Shown: piece after piece, positions 33,074-42,941 of the stretch | How the letters are laid out: each line of letters starts with the position of its first letter | Numbering within the stretch: position 1 is the first letter of the stretch | Assembly: GCF_024189315.1 (NCBI RefSeq) | Contig: NZ_JAIZEO010000002.1 | Location: 62,001 to 126,000, forward strand | Source: Halobacillus sp. A5 | Lineage (GTDB): Bacteria > Bacillota > Bacilli > Bacillales > Halobacillaceae | DNA: 64,000 nucleotides | Direction: 5' to 3' | Notes under the pieces: generated by a model | Seen by the model: only the letters and a program-made list of their open reading frames with translations | Database searches by the model: none | Told to the model about the DNA's origin: nothing | Made by a program: the position numbers and the translations under genes

Positions 33074-33101
33074 TTGACATTGCCTGTCCATTTGATAGGA
33101 T
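33074..33101 (+). promoter_or_regulatory. Promoter of the serine-synthesis operon
   Basis: A perfect TTGACA, 16 bases, then TAGGAT, about 73 bases before the aminotransferase start. Confidence 0.5.
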
Positions 33102-33174
33102 AAAGGAATATTAAAAATTTTCTACCGTAGATAATAGTTTGTACGCGTAGGATGTACAGGAGGGATTATTCACC

Positions 33175-34338
33175 ATGAATCGTGAGTGGGAGATACTGCA
33201 AATACCCGGCCCGACGCCTATACCGCCGAGTGTAGAGAGGGCTATGGTTCAGCCGATGATCGGCCATAGAGGACAGAAGTGTAAACAGTTAGTTGAAGAT
33301 ATCGCACCGAGGCTGAAGCCTGTTTTTGGCACAACAGGTGATGTTCTTGTACTTTCAAGCAGTGGTACATCTGCTTTAGAAGCGGCCGTCGTCAATACGA
33401 CTTCTCCAGGAGATGAAGTTGTTGTCGTGGTAGCCGGAGCTTTTGGTGACCGCTTTGCGAAGATCTGTCATACTTATGAGCTTACAGTTCACCGTATCGA
33501 TGTGGAATGGGGCAGAGCTGTAGATGTTGCTGCCATTGAAGAACAGATTCAGGCTCATCCAGAAGTGAAGGCAGTTTTCCTTACGCATTGTGAAACTTCT
33601 ACAGGGGTCATGCACCCGATTGAAGAAGCAGCTGAGCGTGTACATGCCTTAAGTGAAGCTTTAGTAATTGTAGATGGAGTGTCTTCCATTGGGGGAGCTT
33701 CAGTAGATATGGATGGATCTGGGATCGATCTCTTAGTATCTGGATCGCAAAAAGCAATGATGCTTCCTGCTGGTCTGGCCTTCGTTGCTGTCAGTGATCA
33801 AGCGTGGAAGGTGATCCATGATAACCCGCGTCCTCGCTTTTACTTAGATCTACGCAGCTACAAGAAGAGCGTGGATAACGGTCAGACGCCTTTTACACCG
33901 GCCTTATCTTTACTGTTTGGTCTGCAGGAAGCCTTACGTTTAATGGAGGATGAAGGACTTGAGAATGTGCATGAACGTCATCGCGTGATGAAGGAAATGA
34001 CGCGTGCAGCCTTCCGTGCGCTGAATGTTCCGCTTCTCGTTTCAGAAGAGGATGCTTCCTCCACCGTTACGTCCGTGCGTCCCCAAACGTTCGAAGCTGA
34101 GCAATTTAGAAAAATTGCCAACCAGGAGTTCGGATTAATGACGGCAGGCGGCCAGCAGCATATGAAAGGTGAAATTTTCCGTGTCGGCCACATGGGCTAT
34201 TCACGCCCGGCCAATGTGCTTCAGTATATTAGTATTATTGAAATTGTATTAAAACGTCTCGGTCATGATTTTGAACAGGGTGCTGGAACAGCTGCAGCAC
34301 AAGAAGCCTACTTACAAGCGACAAGGGAGTTGGATTAA
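33175..34338 (+). CDS. Class V aminotransferase (phosphoserine / alanine-glyoxylate type)
   Basis: This 387-residue PLP enzyme has the opening IPGPTPIPPSVERAM and the motif CETSTGVMHP. The Schiff-base Lys193 is in SGSQKAMMLP. Class V enzymes of this kind act as alanine-glyoxylate or serine-pyruvate aminotransferases, and beside serA they can supply phosphoserine aminotransferase activity. The stop codon directly abuts the ATG of serA. That coupling supports a role in the second step of serine synthesis, but the family alone does not prove it. Confidence 0.88.
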   Translation: MNREWEILQIPGPTPIPPSVERAMVQPMIGHRGQKCKQLVEDIAPRLKPVFGTTGDVLVLSSSGTSALEAAVVNTTSPGDEVVVVVAGAFGDRFAKICHTYELTVHRIDVEWGRAVDVAAIEEQIQAHPEVKAVFLTHCETSTGVMHPIEEAAERVHALSEALVIVDGVSSIGGASVDMDGSGIDLLVSGSQKAMMLPAGLAFVAVSDQAWKVIHDNPRPRFYLDLRSYKKSVDNGQTPFTPALSLLFGLQEALRLMEDEGLENVHERHRVMKEMTRAAFRALNVPLLVSEEDASSTVTSVRPQTFEAEQFRKIANQEFGLMTAGGQQHMKGEIFRVGHMGYSRPANVLQYISIIEIVLKRLGHDFEQGAGTAAAQEAYLQATRELD

Positions 34339-35922
34339 ATGTACCGCGTACTTATTAGTGATCCGCTGAGTGAAGAAGGAATAAAGCCTTTACTTGAAGC
34401 AGCAGATGTTGAAGCCATAATGGAATCATCTTTATCTTATGAAGAATTATTAAAAGAAATCAGCACGAGCGATGCTTTAATTGTCCGTAGTCAAACGCAG
34501 GTGACCCGTGAATTAATTGAACATGCACCGCAGCTTAAAGTGATCGGCCGTGCCGGTGTGGGTGTCGACAACATCGACTTAGACGCAGCGACGGATCATG
34601 GTGTCGTGGTCGTCAACGCTCCTGACGGAAATACGATTTCAACAGCCGAGCATACAATGGCGATGCTGATGTCGCTGGCCCGTAACATTCCCCAGGCCTA
34701 CCACCAGCTGAAGCAGAACCGCTGGGAGCGTAAGAAGTTTGTCGGTGTTGAATTGAAGAATAAGACGCTCGGAATTGTCGGATTTGGACGTATCGGCAAC
34801 GAGGTCGCCCAGCGAGCCAAAGGCCACCGTATGAACGTGATTGCTTTCGATCCTTTTTTGACAGAAGAAAAAGCGGATAAAGCCGGTGTTCAGTACGGAA
34901 CGTTGGAAGAGGTCCTCCAGCAGGCTGATTTTCTAACTGTGCATACGCCGTTAATTGAAAAAACAAAGCATTTGATTAATAAAGAAACGATTCAGCTGAT
35001 GAAGCCGGGCGCCCGCATTCTAAACTGTGCCCGAGGTGGTATTGTTGAGGAAGACGCGTTGTATGAAGCGATTGAAAAAGGAAAAATTGCCGGCGCCGCT
35101 CTTGATGTATTTGAAGAAGAGCCTGCAATTGACCACCCGCTCCTTTCTCTGGAAGAAGTCATTGCAACGCCTCACCTGGGAGCAAGCACGATTGAAGCTC
35201 AGGAAAACGTCGCGACCGATGTGAGTATTGATGTGATGGACGTGCTTCGCGGAGGCGCCGTGAAGCATCCGGTAAACATGCCTTCTGTCTCTTCTGAAGT
35301 GATGGAACAGCTCTCCCCTTACTTTACACTTGTCGAGAAGTTGGGAAGCTTTATTTCAAACGTAACCGATGGAGCGTTAGAGCGCGTCAACGTCTACTAT
35401 TCCGGCGATCTGCTTGATGTCGATACGACGCCGCTGACACGAATCTCGGTCAAAGGAATCTTAAAACGTTACATCGGCGAGCGTGTCAACGACGTTAACG
35501 CTTATAAGACAGCGTCTGATAAAGGAATCGTTATTAACGAACAAAAATCGACGTCGACCAAAGGATTTACGAATCTTGTCACCATCGAAGTCGAAACCGA
35601 TAAAGAAAAGCGCAGTATTGCAGGTACGCTGTTGAACGGTCTCGGTGCCCGCATCGTCAAGCTTGATGAATACTCTATCGACGTGGTACCAGATGGCCAC
35701 TTAATCCTTATTCACCACACCGACCAGCCGGGCGCGATCGGCCGTGTCGGAAGCCTGCTTGCAGAGCATCATGTCAACATAGCAACAATGCAGGTGGGAC
35801 GTACGAACCAAGGTGGAGAAGCGGTGATGGTGCTCACCGTCGATAAAGCCGTAGAAGACGACTGTCAGTATCTGCTCGGAGGAGTTTCTGATATCCAGCA
35901 GGTGCAATGCTTAACCTTATAG
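34339..35922 (+). CDS. serA: D-3-phosphoglycerate dehydrogenase SerA
   Basis: This 527-residue enzyme oxidises 3-phosphoglycerate, the first step of serine synthesis. It has GRAGVGVDNIDLDAA, the NAD loop GIVGFGRIGNEVA, and the catalytic Arg, Glu and His in CARGGIVEE and ATPHLGAST. An intervening ASB domain precedes a C-terminal ACT domain (LILIHHTDQPGAIGRVGSLL). Size matches B. subtilis SerA. It starts at the base after the aminotransferase stop. Confidence 0.97.
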   Translation: MYRVLISDPLSEEGIKPLLEAADVEAIMESSLSYEELLKEISTSDALIVRSQTQVTRELIEHAPQLKVIGRAGVGVDNIDLDAATDHGVVVVNAPDGNTISTAEHTMAMLMSLARNIPQAYHQLKQNRWERKKFVGVELKNKTLGIVGFGRIGNEVAQRAKGHRMNVIAFDPFLTEEKADKAGVQYGTLEEVLQQADFLTVHTPLIEKTKHLINKETIQLMKPGARILNCARGGIVEEDALYEAIEKGKIAGAALDVFEEEPAIDHPLLSLEEVIATPHLGASTIEAQENVATDVSIDVMDVLRGGAVKHPVNMPSVSSEVMEQLSPYFTLVEKLGSFISNVTDGALERVNVYYSGDLLDVDTTPLTRISVKGILKRYIGERVNDVNAYKTASDKGIVINEQKSTSTKGFTNLVTIEVETDKEKRSIAGTLLNGLGARIVKLDEYSIDVVPDGHLILIHHTDQPGAIGRVGSLLAEHHVNIATMQVGRTNQGGEAVMVLTVDKAVEDDCQYLLGGVSDIQQVQCLTL

Positions 35923-35930
35923 AATAAGTA

Positions 35931-35966
35931 ACAGGCAGGCCCGCTGTGGGTCTGCCTGTTTTATTG
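35931..35966 (+). terminator. Terminator of serA
   Basis: ACAGGCAGGCCC and GGGTCTGCCTGT form a stem with one mismatch, followed by TTTTATT. Confidence 0.88.
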
Positions 35967-35974
35967 GATAAAAG

Positions 35975-36004
35975 AAAACCCGCGGATGCCATTCCGCGGG
36001 TTTT
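35975..36004. terminator. Second terminator, serving the PHP phosphatase gene
   Basis: AAAACCCGCGGA pairs with TCCGCGGGTTTT around a short loop. Symmetric A and T runs let it work on both strands. Confidence 0.88.
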
Positions 36005-36045
36005 CGCCCATAAATCAAGAAAGGCGCTTATAAACTCCCGCGCCG

Positions 36046-36861
36046 TCAGTCAATTTTTTCAACACGGGCTTCGCGCTGCGTAAACACGTGCACTTCGTCA
36101 TATCCAACTGAGCGCGCGAATTCAATCGCGTCTTCATAGGCATAGCCGATGTGATCGGGCTTGTGGGCGTCGGAGCAGAGAACGATGCCGATGCCTTTTT
36201 CCTTACAGATGCGGAGAAATTCAGGATCGGGATACATTTCACCAACAGGCTTGCGCAATCCGGCGGTGCTGATCTCGATGCATGTGCCGGTTTTCGCAAG
36301 GGCGTCAGCGGCACGCTCGTACTGTTCCAGTAAAAATTCCCGGTCATCCGGACGGTAGCCGAATACTTTAATCACATCGATGTGCCCGACGAAATCAAAC
36401 AGCCCCGATTCAGCGAGGGTGACTACTCTATCAAAATACTGTCGGTAGACTTCTTTGAGGTCTCGTTTTTCATATTCTTCTCGGAAAATAGCGAGGTCAA
36501 TGCCCCATTCGTCAATCCAGTGCACCGATCCGATGACGTAATCGAACGGATGCGCGTCGATGAAGGCTTTCATTTCTTTTTCTCTGCCTGGCATGTAGTC
36601 CATCTCAATTCCCATTTTAATAGGAAGACCGGCTTCATTGGCTTCATCAAACATGTGCTGGTAAGTTTTGAAATCAAGGGTGCGGCGGTTTTCGACCCAC
36701 TCATTGGATAAGATGTCTCTTGTTTCCTGGAAAAAGTACGCGTGCTCTGAAATTCCGAGCTCTTCGATACCTTCCTGCTTCGCTTTTTCGATATAGGTTC
36801 GTAAGTAGTCGACGGATAGGTCGCCTGTTTCTGCCATGTGAACGTGATAATCTGTGCGCAT
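36046..36861 (-). CDS. PHP-domain phosphatase (histidinol-phosphatase family)
   Basis: This 271-residue PHP-domain hydrolase has metal ligands visible in DYHVHMAE, GISEHAYF, KMGIEMDYM, GSVHWID, GHIDVIKVF and LCSDAHKPDHIG. This set fits the HisJ/HisK type histidinol-phosphate phosphatase family. No histidine operon is nearby, so another small phosphoester is possible. TAGGAGG precedes the ATG. Confidence 0.82.
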   Translation of the reverse strand: MRTDYHVHMAETGDLSVDYLRTYIEKAKQEGIEELGISEHAYFFQETRDILSNEWVENRRTLDFKTYQHMFDEANEAGLPIKMGIEMDYMPGREKEMKAFIDAHPFDYVIGSVHWIDEWGIDLAIFREEYEKRDLKEVYRQYFDRVVTLAESGLFDFVGHIDVIKVFGYRPDDREFLLEQYERAADALAKTGTCIEISTAGLRKPVGEMYPDPEFLRICKEKGIGIVLCSDAHKPDHIGYAYEDAIEFARSVGYDEVHVFTQREARVEKID

Positions 36862-37014
36862 GATTGCCTCCTAGGTTCTATGTGTTTCACCTATCATATC
36901 AAACTAGCAGATTAGAAACAAAAGGTCATTCTTTCAAGTGGCGGGAGAGGAAGAAAAGAGGTTTTCTATGTTAGAATAGGGAGGTTAGCATAGAATATTG
37001 AGGTGTATGCACTT

Positions 37015-37959
37015 ATGAATGATACGAGAAAAATTACCGAAGGGGCTTTAATGACTGGTACTTATCTGCTATTATTGCTGATAATTCTATTTACGCCACC
37101 ATTTTTAGGACCTTTATTCCTAGTTATTCTTCCAGTCCCGTATGTTTTTTACAGTTACCGTCATGGTTGGAAGTCAGGTCTGCTCATGCTTGCAGTCGCC
37201 GTGATTATACCATTATTATTTGCCCCCGTTCTTTCCCTATTTACCTTAATATCTGGTATAGGTGGTTTATTTATCGGAGGAGCAATGTTTAATAAAAGGA
37301 ACTCGTATGAGACGCTCGCCATGGGTTCAATTGGTTTTATCTTTAGTCTAGTGTCTGTATTTGTAATTTCCCAGGTTTTATTAGGAATTAACTGGAGTGA
37401 GGAAATCCGCCTTACTTTTGATGATGCTTTTGACACGGCTCAGAGCATGATGAATGCCTTTGGAGGAGGCGCAGGACCTGAGGAAGAGCTGACAGCGCTG
37501 CAGGAGCAGATGGCCTCCCTGCCCGATTATCTGCCGAGTGTTCTGGCGATGGTGGGGATTGTATATGCCTTTATCGCCCAATGGCTCAGCTATAAGGTGA
37601 TTAACCGCGTGGAAGGTAAAAAGTTTCATTTTCCTCATTTCCGTCACTTTAATCTTCCTATATCCGTATTATGGTACTACTTTTTTGCTCTTATCTTTAC
37701 GTTCGTGTTCGCTGAAAGCAATAACATTTGGTATTTAGCGGCCATCAATGTATTTACACTTGCAGGCGCGTTTTTGGTGCTGCAGGGCTTTGCATTTATT
37801 TTTTATTACACGCATGTGAAGGATAAGTCTAAGGCGCTTCCGATATTGGCAATTGTTGGCTCGATACTTTTCCCGACAATTCTGCTGTATCTTGTGCGAA
37901 TCTTAGGTATAATTGATTTAGGATTTTCGCTTCGAGATCGTTTGCAGACGAAGAAGTAG
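37015..37959 (+). CDS. yybS: YybS-family membrane protein (DUF2232)
   Basis: This 314-residue polytopic protein has about eight hydrophobic segments, starting with TYLLLLLIILFTPPFLGPL. It is the usual neighbour of gdpP-rplI-dnaC. DUF2232 resembles ECF-transporter S components in layout; its function is unproven. ATG 37015 follows GAGGTG; a GTG at 37003 lies on that site. gdpP begins 35 bases after its stop. Confidence 0.88.
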   Translation: MNDTRKITEGALMTGTYLLLLLIILFTPPFLGPLFLVILPVPYVFYSYRHGWKSGLLMLAVAVIIPLLFAPVLSLFTLISGIGGLFIGGAMFNKRNSYETLAMGSIGFIFSLVSVFVISQVLLGINWSEEIRLTFDDAFDTAQSMMNAFGGGAGPEEELTALQEQMASLPDYLPSVLAMVGIVYAFIAQWLSYKVINRVEGKKFHFPHFRHFNLPISVLWYYFFALIFTFVFAESNNIWYLAAINVFTLAGAFLVLQGFAFIFYYTHVKDKSKALPILAIVGSILFPTILLYLVRILGIIDLGFSLRDRLQTKK

Positions 37960-37994
37960 AGAACGCTCGTATTTGATGGCAGGAGTTGAATGAC

Positions 37995-39968
37995 ATGCCG
38001 AATTTCATTAAAAAACCGACCATGAGTGGCCATTTGTGGATCATTTATACGATCTCGCTGATTCTGCTGGGCTTCATCTGGTATTATCAGTGGACGCTCG
38101 GCTTGATGATGACGCTTTTATTGGCCGGTTCGATCTTTTACAGTGTTCGAACGGAACAGAACATGATTAATGAAACAGAAGAATATATATCGACTCTTTC
38201 CTATCGTGTAAAAAAGGTGGGGGAAGAGGCGCTGTTAGAAATGCCTATCGGAATCGTTCTTTACAGCGAAGACTATAAGATCGAGTGGGCGAACCCTTAT
38301 ATGAACAAGTTCACGAAAGAGGATACGATTGTTGGTGAATCGCTCAACGATTTGTCGGATGACCTCGTCTCTTATATTAAAGAGGCTCACGGGGAAGTGT
38401 GGCTTGAGATTGATGAATACAAGCTGCAGACGATGGTGAAACGCGATGAGCGCCTGCTGTATTTCTTTGACCGGACGAATCAGACGAAGATTCATAACTT
38501 GTACAAAAATGAGCAGACCGTACTGGCGATCATTTTCCTGGATAACTATGAAGAAATTACGCAGGGCATGGAGGATACGGCGAAGAGTCAGATTAATTCG
38601 CAGGTGACGTCAATTTTAAACAAGTGGGCCGGCGATTACGGTATTTATTTAAAGCGTACCTCTCAGGAACGCTTTATCGCTGTGATGAATCAGGAGATTC
38701 TGCAGGCACTGGAGCGGAATAAGTTTGAAATTCTTGATGAAGTACGGGAATTAATAACTGATCAAAATGTGCCGCTCACCCTTAGTTACGGTATCGGCGT
38801 CGGACCTGTCAGTCTGCCTGAATTAGGCGAGCTCGCCCAGTCGAGCCTTGATTTAGCGTTAGGACGGGGCGGCGATCAGGTAGCGATTAAGGATGATACC
38901 GGTAAAGTCCGCTTCTACGGCGGGAAAACGAACCCGATGGAAAAACGTACGAGGGTCCGTGCCCGTGTGATCTCCCATGCCATGAAGGAGCTTGTGCAGA
39001 ACAGTGAACGCGTGCTGATTATGGGGCATAAATCGCCTGATATGGATGCGGTCGGCGCGTCGATCGGGATATTAAAAATCGCCCAGGCGAACCAGAAGGA
39101 AGGCAATATTGTACTCGATCCGGATGAGATTGATACCGGTGTGCAGCGAATGATCGAAGAAATCGAGAAAGACGATGAACTTTGGTCGAATTTTATTACA
39201 CCGGAAGACGCGATGGAGCTTGTCACGAACGATACCCTCCTCGTCGTCGTCGATACGCATAAGCCTTCTCTCGTTATGGAGGAAAAGCTGTTAACCAAAA
39301 CGGAGCACGTAGTCGTCATTGACCACCACCGGCGTGCCGAAGAGTTCATTGCCGATCCAACACTCGTATATATGGAGCCATACGCTTCTTCAACTGCGGA
39401 GCTTGTCACGGAACTGCTTGAATATCAGCCGAAGAAGCTGAAGCTGTCAATGCTGGAAGCGACGGCCTTACTATCAGGCATCATTGTCGATACGAAGGCC
39501 TTCACGCTGCGGACGGGATCGCGGACGTTTGACGCCGCTTCCTATCTCCGATCAAAGGGCGCAGACACGGTGCTCGTGCAGAAGTTTATGAAAGAAGACC
39601 TGGATGTATACGTCAAGCGGAGCCGGTTGATTGAGAAGGCAGACCTTTATCGTGAGGGCATTGCTATTTCCGCAGGCGAGAAGGGCGAAATGTACGGTCC
39701 GGTGATTATCGCTCAAGCAGCCGACACGCTGCTGACCATGACAGGCATCGTTTGTTCGTTCGTGATTTCCGAGCGAAAAGACGGACGCATCGGGATCAGC
39801 GCCCGCTCGCTTGGTGATGTGAACGTACAGGTGATTATGGAACGCATGAATGGGGGCGGGCATTTAACGAACGCCGCCACCCAGCTTGAAGATACAACGA
39901 TTGAAGATGCGAGAGCTTTATTGCAGGATATTATTGATGAGTATTATGAAGGAGGAGACGAAGAATGA
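37995..39968 (+). CDS. gdpP: Cyclic-di-AMP phosphodiesterase GdpP
   Basis: This 657-residue membrane enzyme hydrolyses c-di-AMP to pApA and so affects potassium and osmotic balance, wall stress and beta-lactam tolerance. Two N-terminal transmembrane helices (residues about 10-55) are followed by a PAS-like domain, a degenerate GGDEF, then DHH and DHHA1. The DHH ([10 protein letters not shown]) lies near residue 443, preceded by [12 protein letters not shown] and [14 protein letters not shown] ends the DHHA1. ATG 37995 has CAGGAG ahead. It overlaps rplI by four bases. Confidence 0.97.
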   Translation: MPNFIKKPTMSGHLWIIYTISLILLGFIWYYQWTLGLMMTLLLAGSIFYSVRTEQNMINETEEYISTLSYRVKKVGEEALLEMPIGIVLYSEDYKIEWANPYMNKFTKEDTIVGESLNDLSDDLVSYIKEAHGEVWLEIDEYKLQTMVKRDERLLYFFDRTNQTKIHNLYKNEQTVLAIIFLDNYEEITQGMEDTAKSQINSQVTSILNKWAGDYGIYLKRTSQERFIAVMNQEILQALERNKFEILDEVRELITDQNVPLTLSYGIGVGPVSLPELGELAQSSLDLALGRGGDQVAIKDDTGKVRFYGGKTNPMEKRTRVRARVISHAMKELVQNSERVLIMGHKSPDMDAVGASIGILKIAQANQKEGNIVLDPDEIDTGVQRMIEEIEKDDELWSNFITPEDAMELVTNDTLLVVVDTHKPSLVMEEKLLTKTEHVVVIDHHRRAEEFIADPTLVYMEPYASSTAELVTELLEYQPKKLKLSMLEATALLSGIIVDTKAFTLRTGSRTFDAASYLRSKGADTVLVQKFMKEDLDVYVKRSRLIEKADLYREGIAISAGEKGEMYGPVIIAQAADTLLTMTGIVCSFVISERKDGRIGISARSLGDVNVQVIMERMNGGGHLTNAATQLEDTTIEDARALLQDIIDEYYEGGDEE

Positions 39969-40411
39969 AGGTCATTTTCACATCAGACGTAAAAGGTAAA
40001 GGGAAAAAAGGAGAAATTAAAAACGTCTCTGACGGTTACGCACGCAACTATCTTTTAAAAAACAACCTGGCTGTGGAAGCAACGGGCGGCAATATGAAAG
40101 CCCAGCAGGCGAAGGATGCGAAGAAGGAACAGGAAGCGGAAGAAGTGAAGAAGGACGCGGAGAAGCTGAAAGATAAGCTTGCAGAATTGGAAGTGAAGCT
40201 CGTCGCGAAATCCGGTGATAACGGCCGCCTGTTCGGCTCGATTACTAGCAAGCAGATCGCAGAAGAACTAAAGAAATCCCATAATATTAAAATCGATAAA
40301 CGTAAAATTGAACTGGACGATCCGATTCGTAACCTCGGTTATACGAACGTACCCGTTAAGCTTCATAATGAAGTGACAGGAACGATTCGTGTCCACGTGG
40401 CAGAGAAATAA
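39965..40411 (+). CDS. rplI: 50S ribosomal protein L9
   Basis: This 148-residue two-domain L9 shows [20 protein letters not shown], then [13 protein letters not shown], a long central helix and a C-terminal domain ([20 protein letters not shown]). It overlaps gdpP (ATGA), as in related genomes. It is followed by dnaC 40 bases later. Confidence 0.98.
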   Translation: MKVIFTSDVKGKGKKGEIKNVSDGYARNYLLKNNLAVEATGGNMKAQQAKDAKKEQEAEEVKKDAEKLKDKLAELEVKLVAKSGDNGRLFGSITSKQIAEELKKSHNIKIDKRKIELDDPIRNLGYTNVPVKLHNEVTGTIRVHVAEK

Positions 40412-40451
40412 ATGTTCGTTTTCGTTTCGCAGGTAGAGGAGGAAACAGCTT

Positions 40452-41813
40452 GTGAGTGAATTATGGAATGACCGTACACCGCCGCACAACATTGAGGCTG
40501 AGCAGGCGGTTCTTGGTGCGGTCTTTTTAGAGCCTGAAGCGATGTCCACGGCTGCGGAATTTTTAGTTCCAGAAGATTTTTACCGTGCCAGCCACCAGCG
40601 GATCTTTGAAGTGATGCTGACGCTGTCGGACCGCGGGGAGCCGATCGATCTCGTGACGGTGACTACAGCACTGTCGAACAACAAAGTGCTTGAGGAAGTC
40701 GGCGGCGTATCCTATTTAAGTGATATCGCCAACTCGGTCCCAACAGCAGCCAACATATCGTACTACACAAGAATTGTGAGTGAAAAATCCACGCTGCGCG
40801 GATTAATCCGCACCGCGACAAACATTGTGACGAGCGGATTTGCCGAAGAGGAAAACATTGAAGACGTCCTGAATGCTGCTGAAAAAGAAATCCTCGAGGT
40901 TTCTCAGCGGAAGGATTCGGGTGCGTTTAAAAATATTAAAGACGTGCTGATCGATGTGTACGATAACATCGAAACGCTCCATAACAATGATGGCAATACG
41001 ACTGGTATTCCAACCGGATATCGTGATCTTGACCATATAACATCAGGCTTTCAGCGCAATGATTTAATTATTATCGCTGCCCGTCCTTCGATGGGTAAGA
41101 CCGCTTTCGCCTTAAATATTGCGCAGAATGTAGCCGTTAATTCAGATGAAAACGTCGCGATCTTCAGCCTGGAGATGGGCGCGGATCAGCTTGTATCGCG
41201 TATGCTCTGTGCGGAAGGGAACATTGACGCTCAGCGCCTCCGTACCGGCCAGATGGAATCAGAGGACTGGAACAAGCTGACGATGGCGATGGGAAGCCTT
41301 TCCAATGCCGGTATATATATTGACGACACACCGGGGATCCGTGTGAACGAAATCCGTTCCAAATGCCGCCGTCTTAAGCAGGAACACGGCCTTGGAATGA
41401 TTTTAATTGACTACTTGCAGCTCATTCAGGGAAGCGCGAATTCGAAGGAAAACCGTCAGCAGGAAGTGTCGGAAATTTCCCGGTCGTTAAAAGGGTTAGC
41501 CCGTGAATTAAATGTTCCATTGATTGCTTTATCGCAGCTGTCACGTGGCGTAGAATCCAGACAGGATAAGCGTCCGATGATGTCTGACCTGCGTGAATCC
41601 GGTTCGATTGAGCAGGATGCCGATATTGTCGGATTCTTGTATCGTGATGACTACTATGACCAGGAATCGGAAAATCAGAATATCATTGAAATCATCATAT
41701 CTAAACAGCGTAACGGCCCCGTCGGCAACGTTGAGCTCGCCTTTGTGAAGGAATACAACAAATTCGTCGACCTCGACCACCGCTACACCGACGCCGATGT
41801 GCCGCCGGCATAG
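40452..41813 (+). CDS. dnaC: Replicative DNA helicase DnaC (DnaB family)
   Basis: This 453-residue hexameric helicase unwinds DNA at the fork. The N-terminal domain starts DRTPPHNIEAEQAVLGAVFL. Walker A is ARPSMGKTAFA, Walker B lies in MILIDYLQLI, and motif H4 and the arginine finger are in DLRESGSIEQDADIV. The start is GTG 40452 after GAGGAGG. The length equals that of B. subtilis DnaC. Confidence 0.98.
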   Translation: MSELWNDRTPPHNIEAEQAVLGAVFLEPEAMSTAAEFLVPEDFYRASHQRIFEVMLTLSDRGEPIDLVTVTTALSNNKVLEEVGGVSYLSDIANSVPTAANISYYTRIVSEKSTLRGLIRTATNIVTSGFAEEENIEDVLNAAEKEILEVSQRKDSGAFKNIKDVLIDVYDNIETLHNNDGNTTGIPTGYRDLDHITSGFQRNDLIIIAARPSMGKTAFALNIAQNVAVNSDENVAIFSLEMGADQLVSRMLCAEGNIDAQRLRTGQMESEDWNKLTMAMGSLSNAGIYIDDTPGIRVNEIRSKCRRLKQEHGLGMILIDYLQLIQGSANSKENRQQEVSEISRSLKGLARELNVPLIALSQLSRGVESRQDKRPMMSDLRESGSIEQDADIVGFLYRDDYYDQESENQNIIEIIISKQRNGPVGNVELAFVKEYNKFVDLDHRYTDADVPPA

Positions 41814-41872
41814 ATGAGGGAATAGCAGAGCGCCAACGATGTACCAGCAGAATATATAGTATTAGCATCTAC

Positions 41873-41887
41873 GGGTACCTGGTACCC
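41873..41887. repeat. Palindrome GGGTACC-T-GGTACCC
   Basis: Seven-base arms flank a single base, 60 bases after dnaC and just before the tandem repeats. The role is unknown. Confidence 0.5.
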
Positions 41888-41891
41888 CTTA

Positions 41892-41980
41892 GCACTCATA
41901 CCGCAATAGCATACAATGTTGCACTCCCACCATAAAATCAATACAACATTGCACTCACACCGTAATAGCACAAATAAAAA
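41892..41980. repeat. Three imperfect 29-30 bp tandem repeats
   Basis: Units start with GCACTCATACCGCAATAGCA, GCACTCCCACCATAAAATCA and GCACTCACACCGTAATAGCA, at 41892, 41921 and 41951. A short minus-strand frame crosses them but has no ribosome binding site worth trusting. Confidence 0.65.
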
Positions 41981-42022
41981 GCCGTTCATCACAATTTACT
42001 GCGATGAACGGCTTCTTTTTTA
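41979..42022. terminator. Terminator of dnaC operon (bidirectional)
   Basis: AAGCCGTTCATC and GATGAACGGCTT pair around a loop of about 13 bases, followed by CTTTTTT. Confidence 0.88.
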
Positions 42023-42073
42023 TATTCATCACTCTCCGTTACGCCTCTCTTCGTAAAAAGGAGTTACGCCGGA

Positions 42074-42940
42074 TTATGAATGAACGCTGTTTAACCAATG
42101 AGAGATGGCGTGCGCCACCCCGTGCTCGTCATTTGATTTTGTTACAAAGTCACACACCTCAAGCACAGACTCTCGGGCGTTGGCCATGGCGGCCCGGTGC
42201 CCGGCGGCGTTCAGCATGGAAAGGTCGTTTGGGCTGTCGCCGATCGCTGCTGTATCGCGCAGGGAGTAACCGAAGTGCGTGGCGAGCTTTTCTAACGCGA
42301 TGCCTTTTGAAGCGTATTTATGCTCGAGCTCAAAGTTGTGGAGACCGGAGCTGACGAGGGTGACATCGTCCCAGCCCTCAAACCGGCGCCAGCCGGCGTC
42401 GCGTTTTTCTTTTTCAAAGGAAAAGGCAAGCACGTTATAAAGCGGTGCCCCGGACGCTAGGATTTGCCGGTACGAGGGAACCTTCTTAAATCCGGTCTGC
42501 CCGAACTGTTTGGAAAGGGCGTGCTCGAGCTCTGCGATGTTCGCATCGGGATTCGCTGTACGGATGCGGTCCAGCTCAATATACAGCAGGTCGCGTCCTT
42601 TTTCCGGGGTTAGAATCGCTTCATCGCTGAACACTTCGTAATAATAGTCTTCTGCTTCAAGCCAGCTTAAGATTTCTTCGGCATCATTGGGCTCGATAGG
42701 GACAGAATCAAATAACTCCCCCTCCGGCGTGTGAATTGTGGCCCCGTTGGCTCCGATGACCCACGTCGACAGCCCCGTTTTTGAAAAAACTTCCCGCACG
42801 TCAAACTCGGCGCGCCCTGTGGCGACTACCACCTCCACACCTTCCTGCTGGGCTCGTTTAATGGCTTCTAAATTTTCATTGCTTATTTCACTTTCATTAT
42901 TTAAAAGGGTGCCGTCAAGATCAATGGCTATCATCTTCAT
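42074..42940 (-). CDS. HAD-family (Cof-type) sugar-phosphate phosphatase
   Basis: This 288-residue HAD hydrolase of the Cof/YbjI group has motif I MIAIDLDGTLLNN with two catalytic Asp. VVATGRAEFDV is motif II, and IGDSPNDLSML is motif IV. The cap domain is of the C2 type. It starts one base after the stop of the DeoR-type regulator gene, whose 3' end holds the GAGGAG site, so the two form an operon. The substrate is probably a sugar phosphate, by family. Confidence 0.87.
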   Translation of the reverse strand: MKMIAIDLDGTLLNNESEISNENLEAIKRAQQEGVEVVVATGRAEFDVREVFSKTGLSTWVIGANGATIHTPEGELFDSVPIEPNDAEEILSWLEAEDYYYEVFSDEAILTPEKGRDLLYIELDRIRTANPDANIAELEHALSKQFGQTGFKKVPSYRQILASGAPLYNVLAFSFEKEKRDAGWRRFEGWDDVTLVSSGLHNFELEHKYASKGIALEKLATHFGYSLRDTAAIGDSPNDLSMLNAAGHRAAMANARESVLEVCDFVTKSNDEHGVAHAISHWLNSVHS

Positions 42941-42941
42941 G

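Noticed and set aside
41892-41980. Tandem repeats considered as a CRISPR array
   Set aside because: The units abut without spacers, number only three, are diverged, and no cas gene is present.
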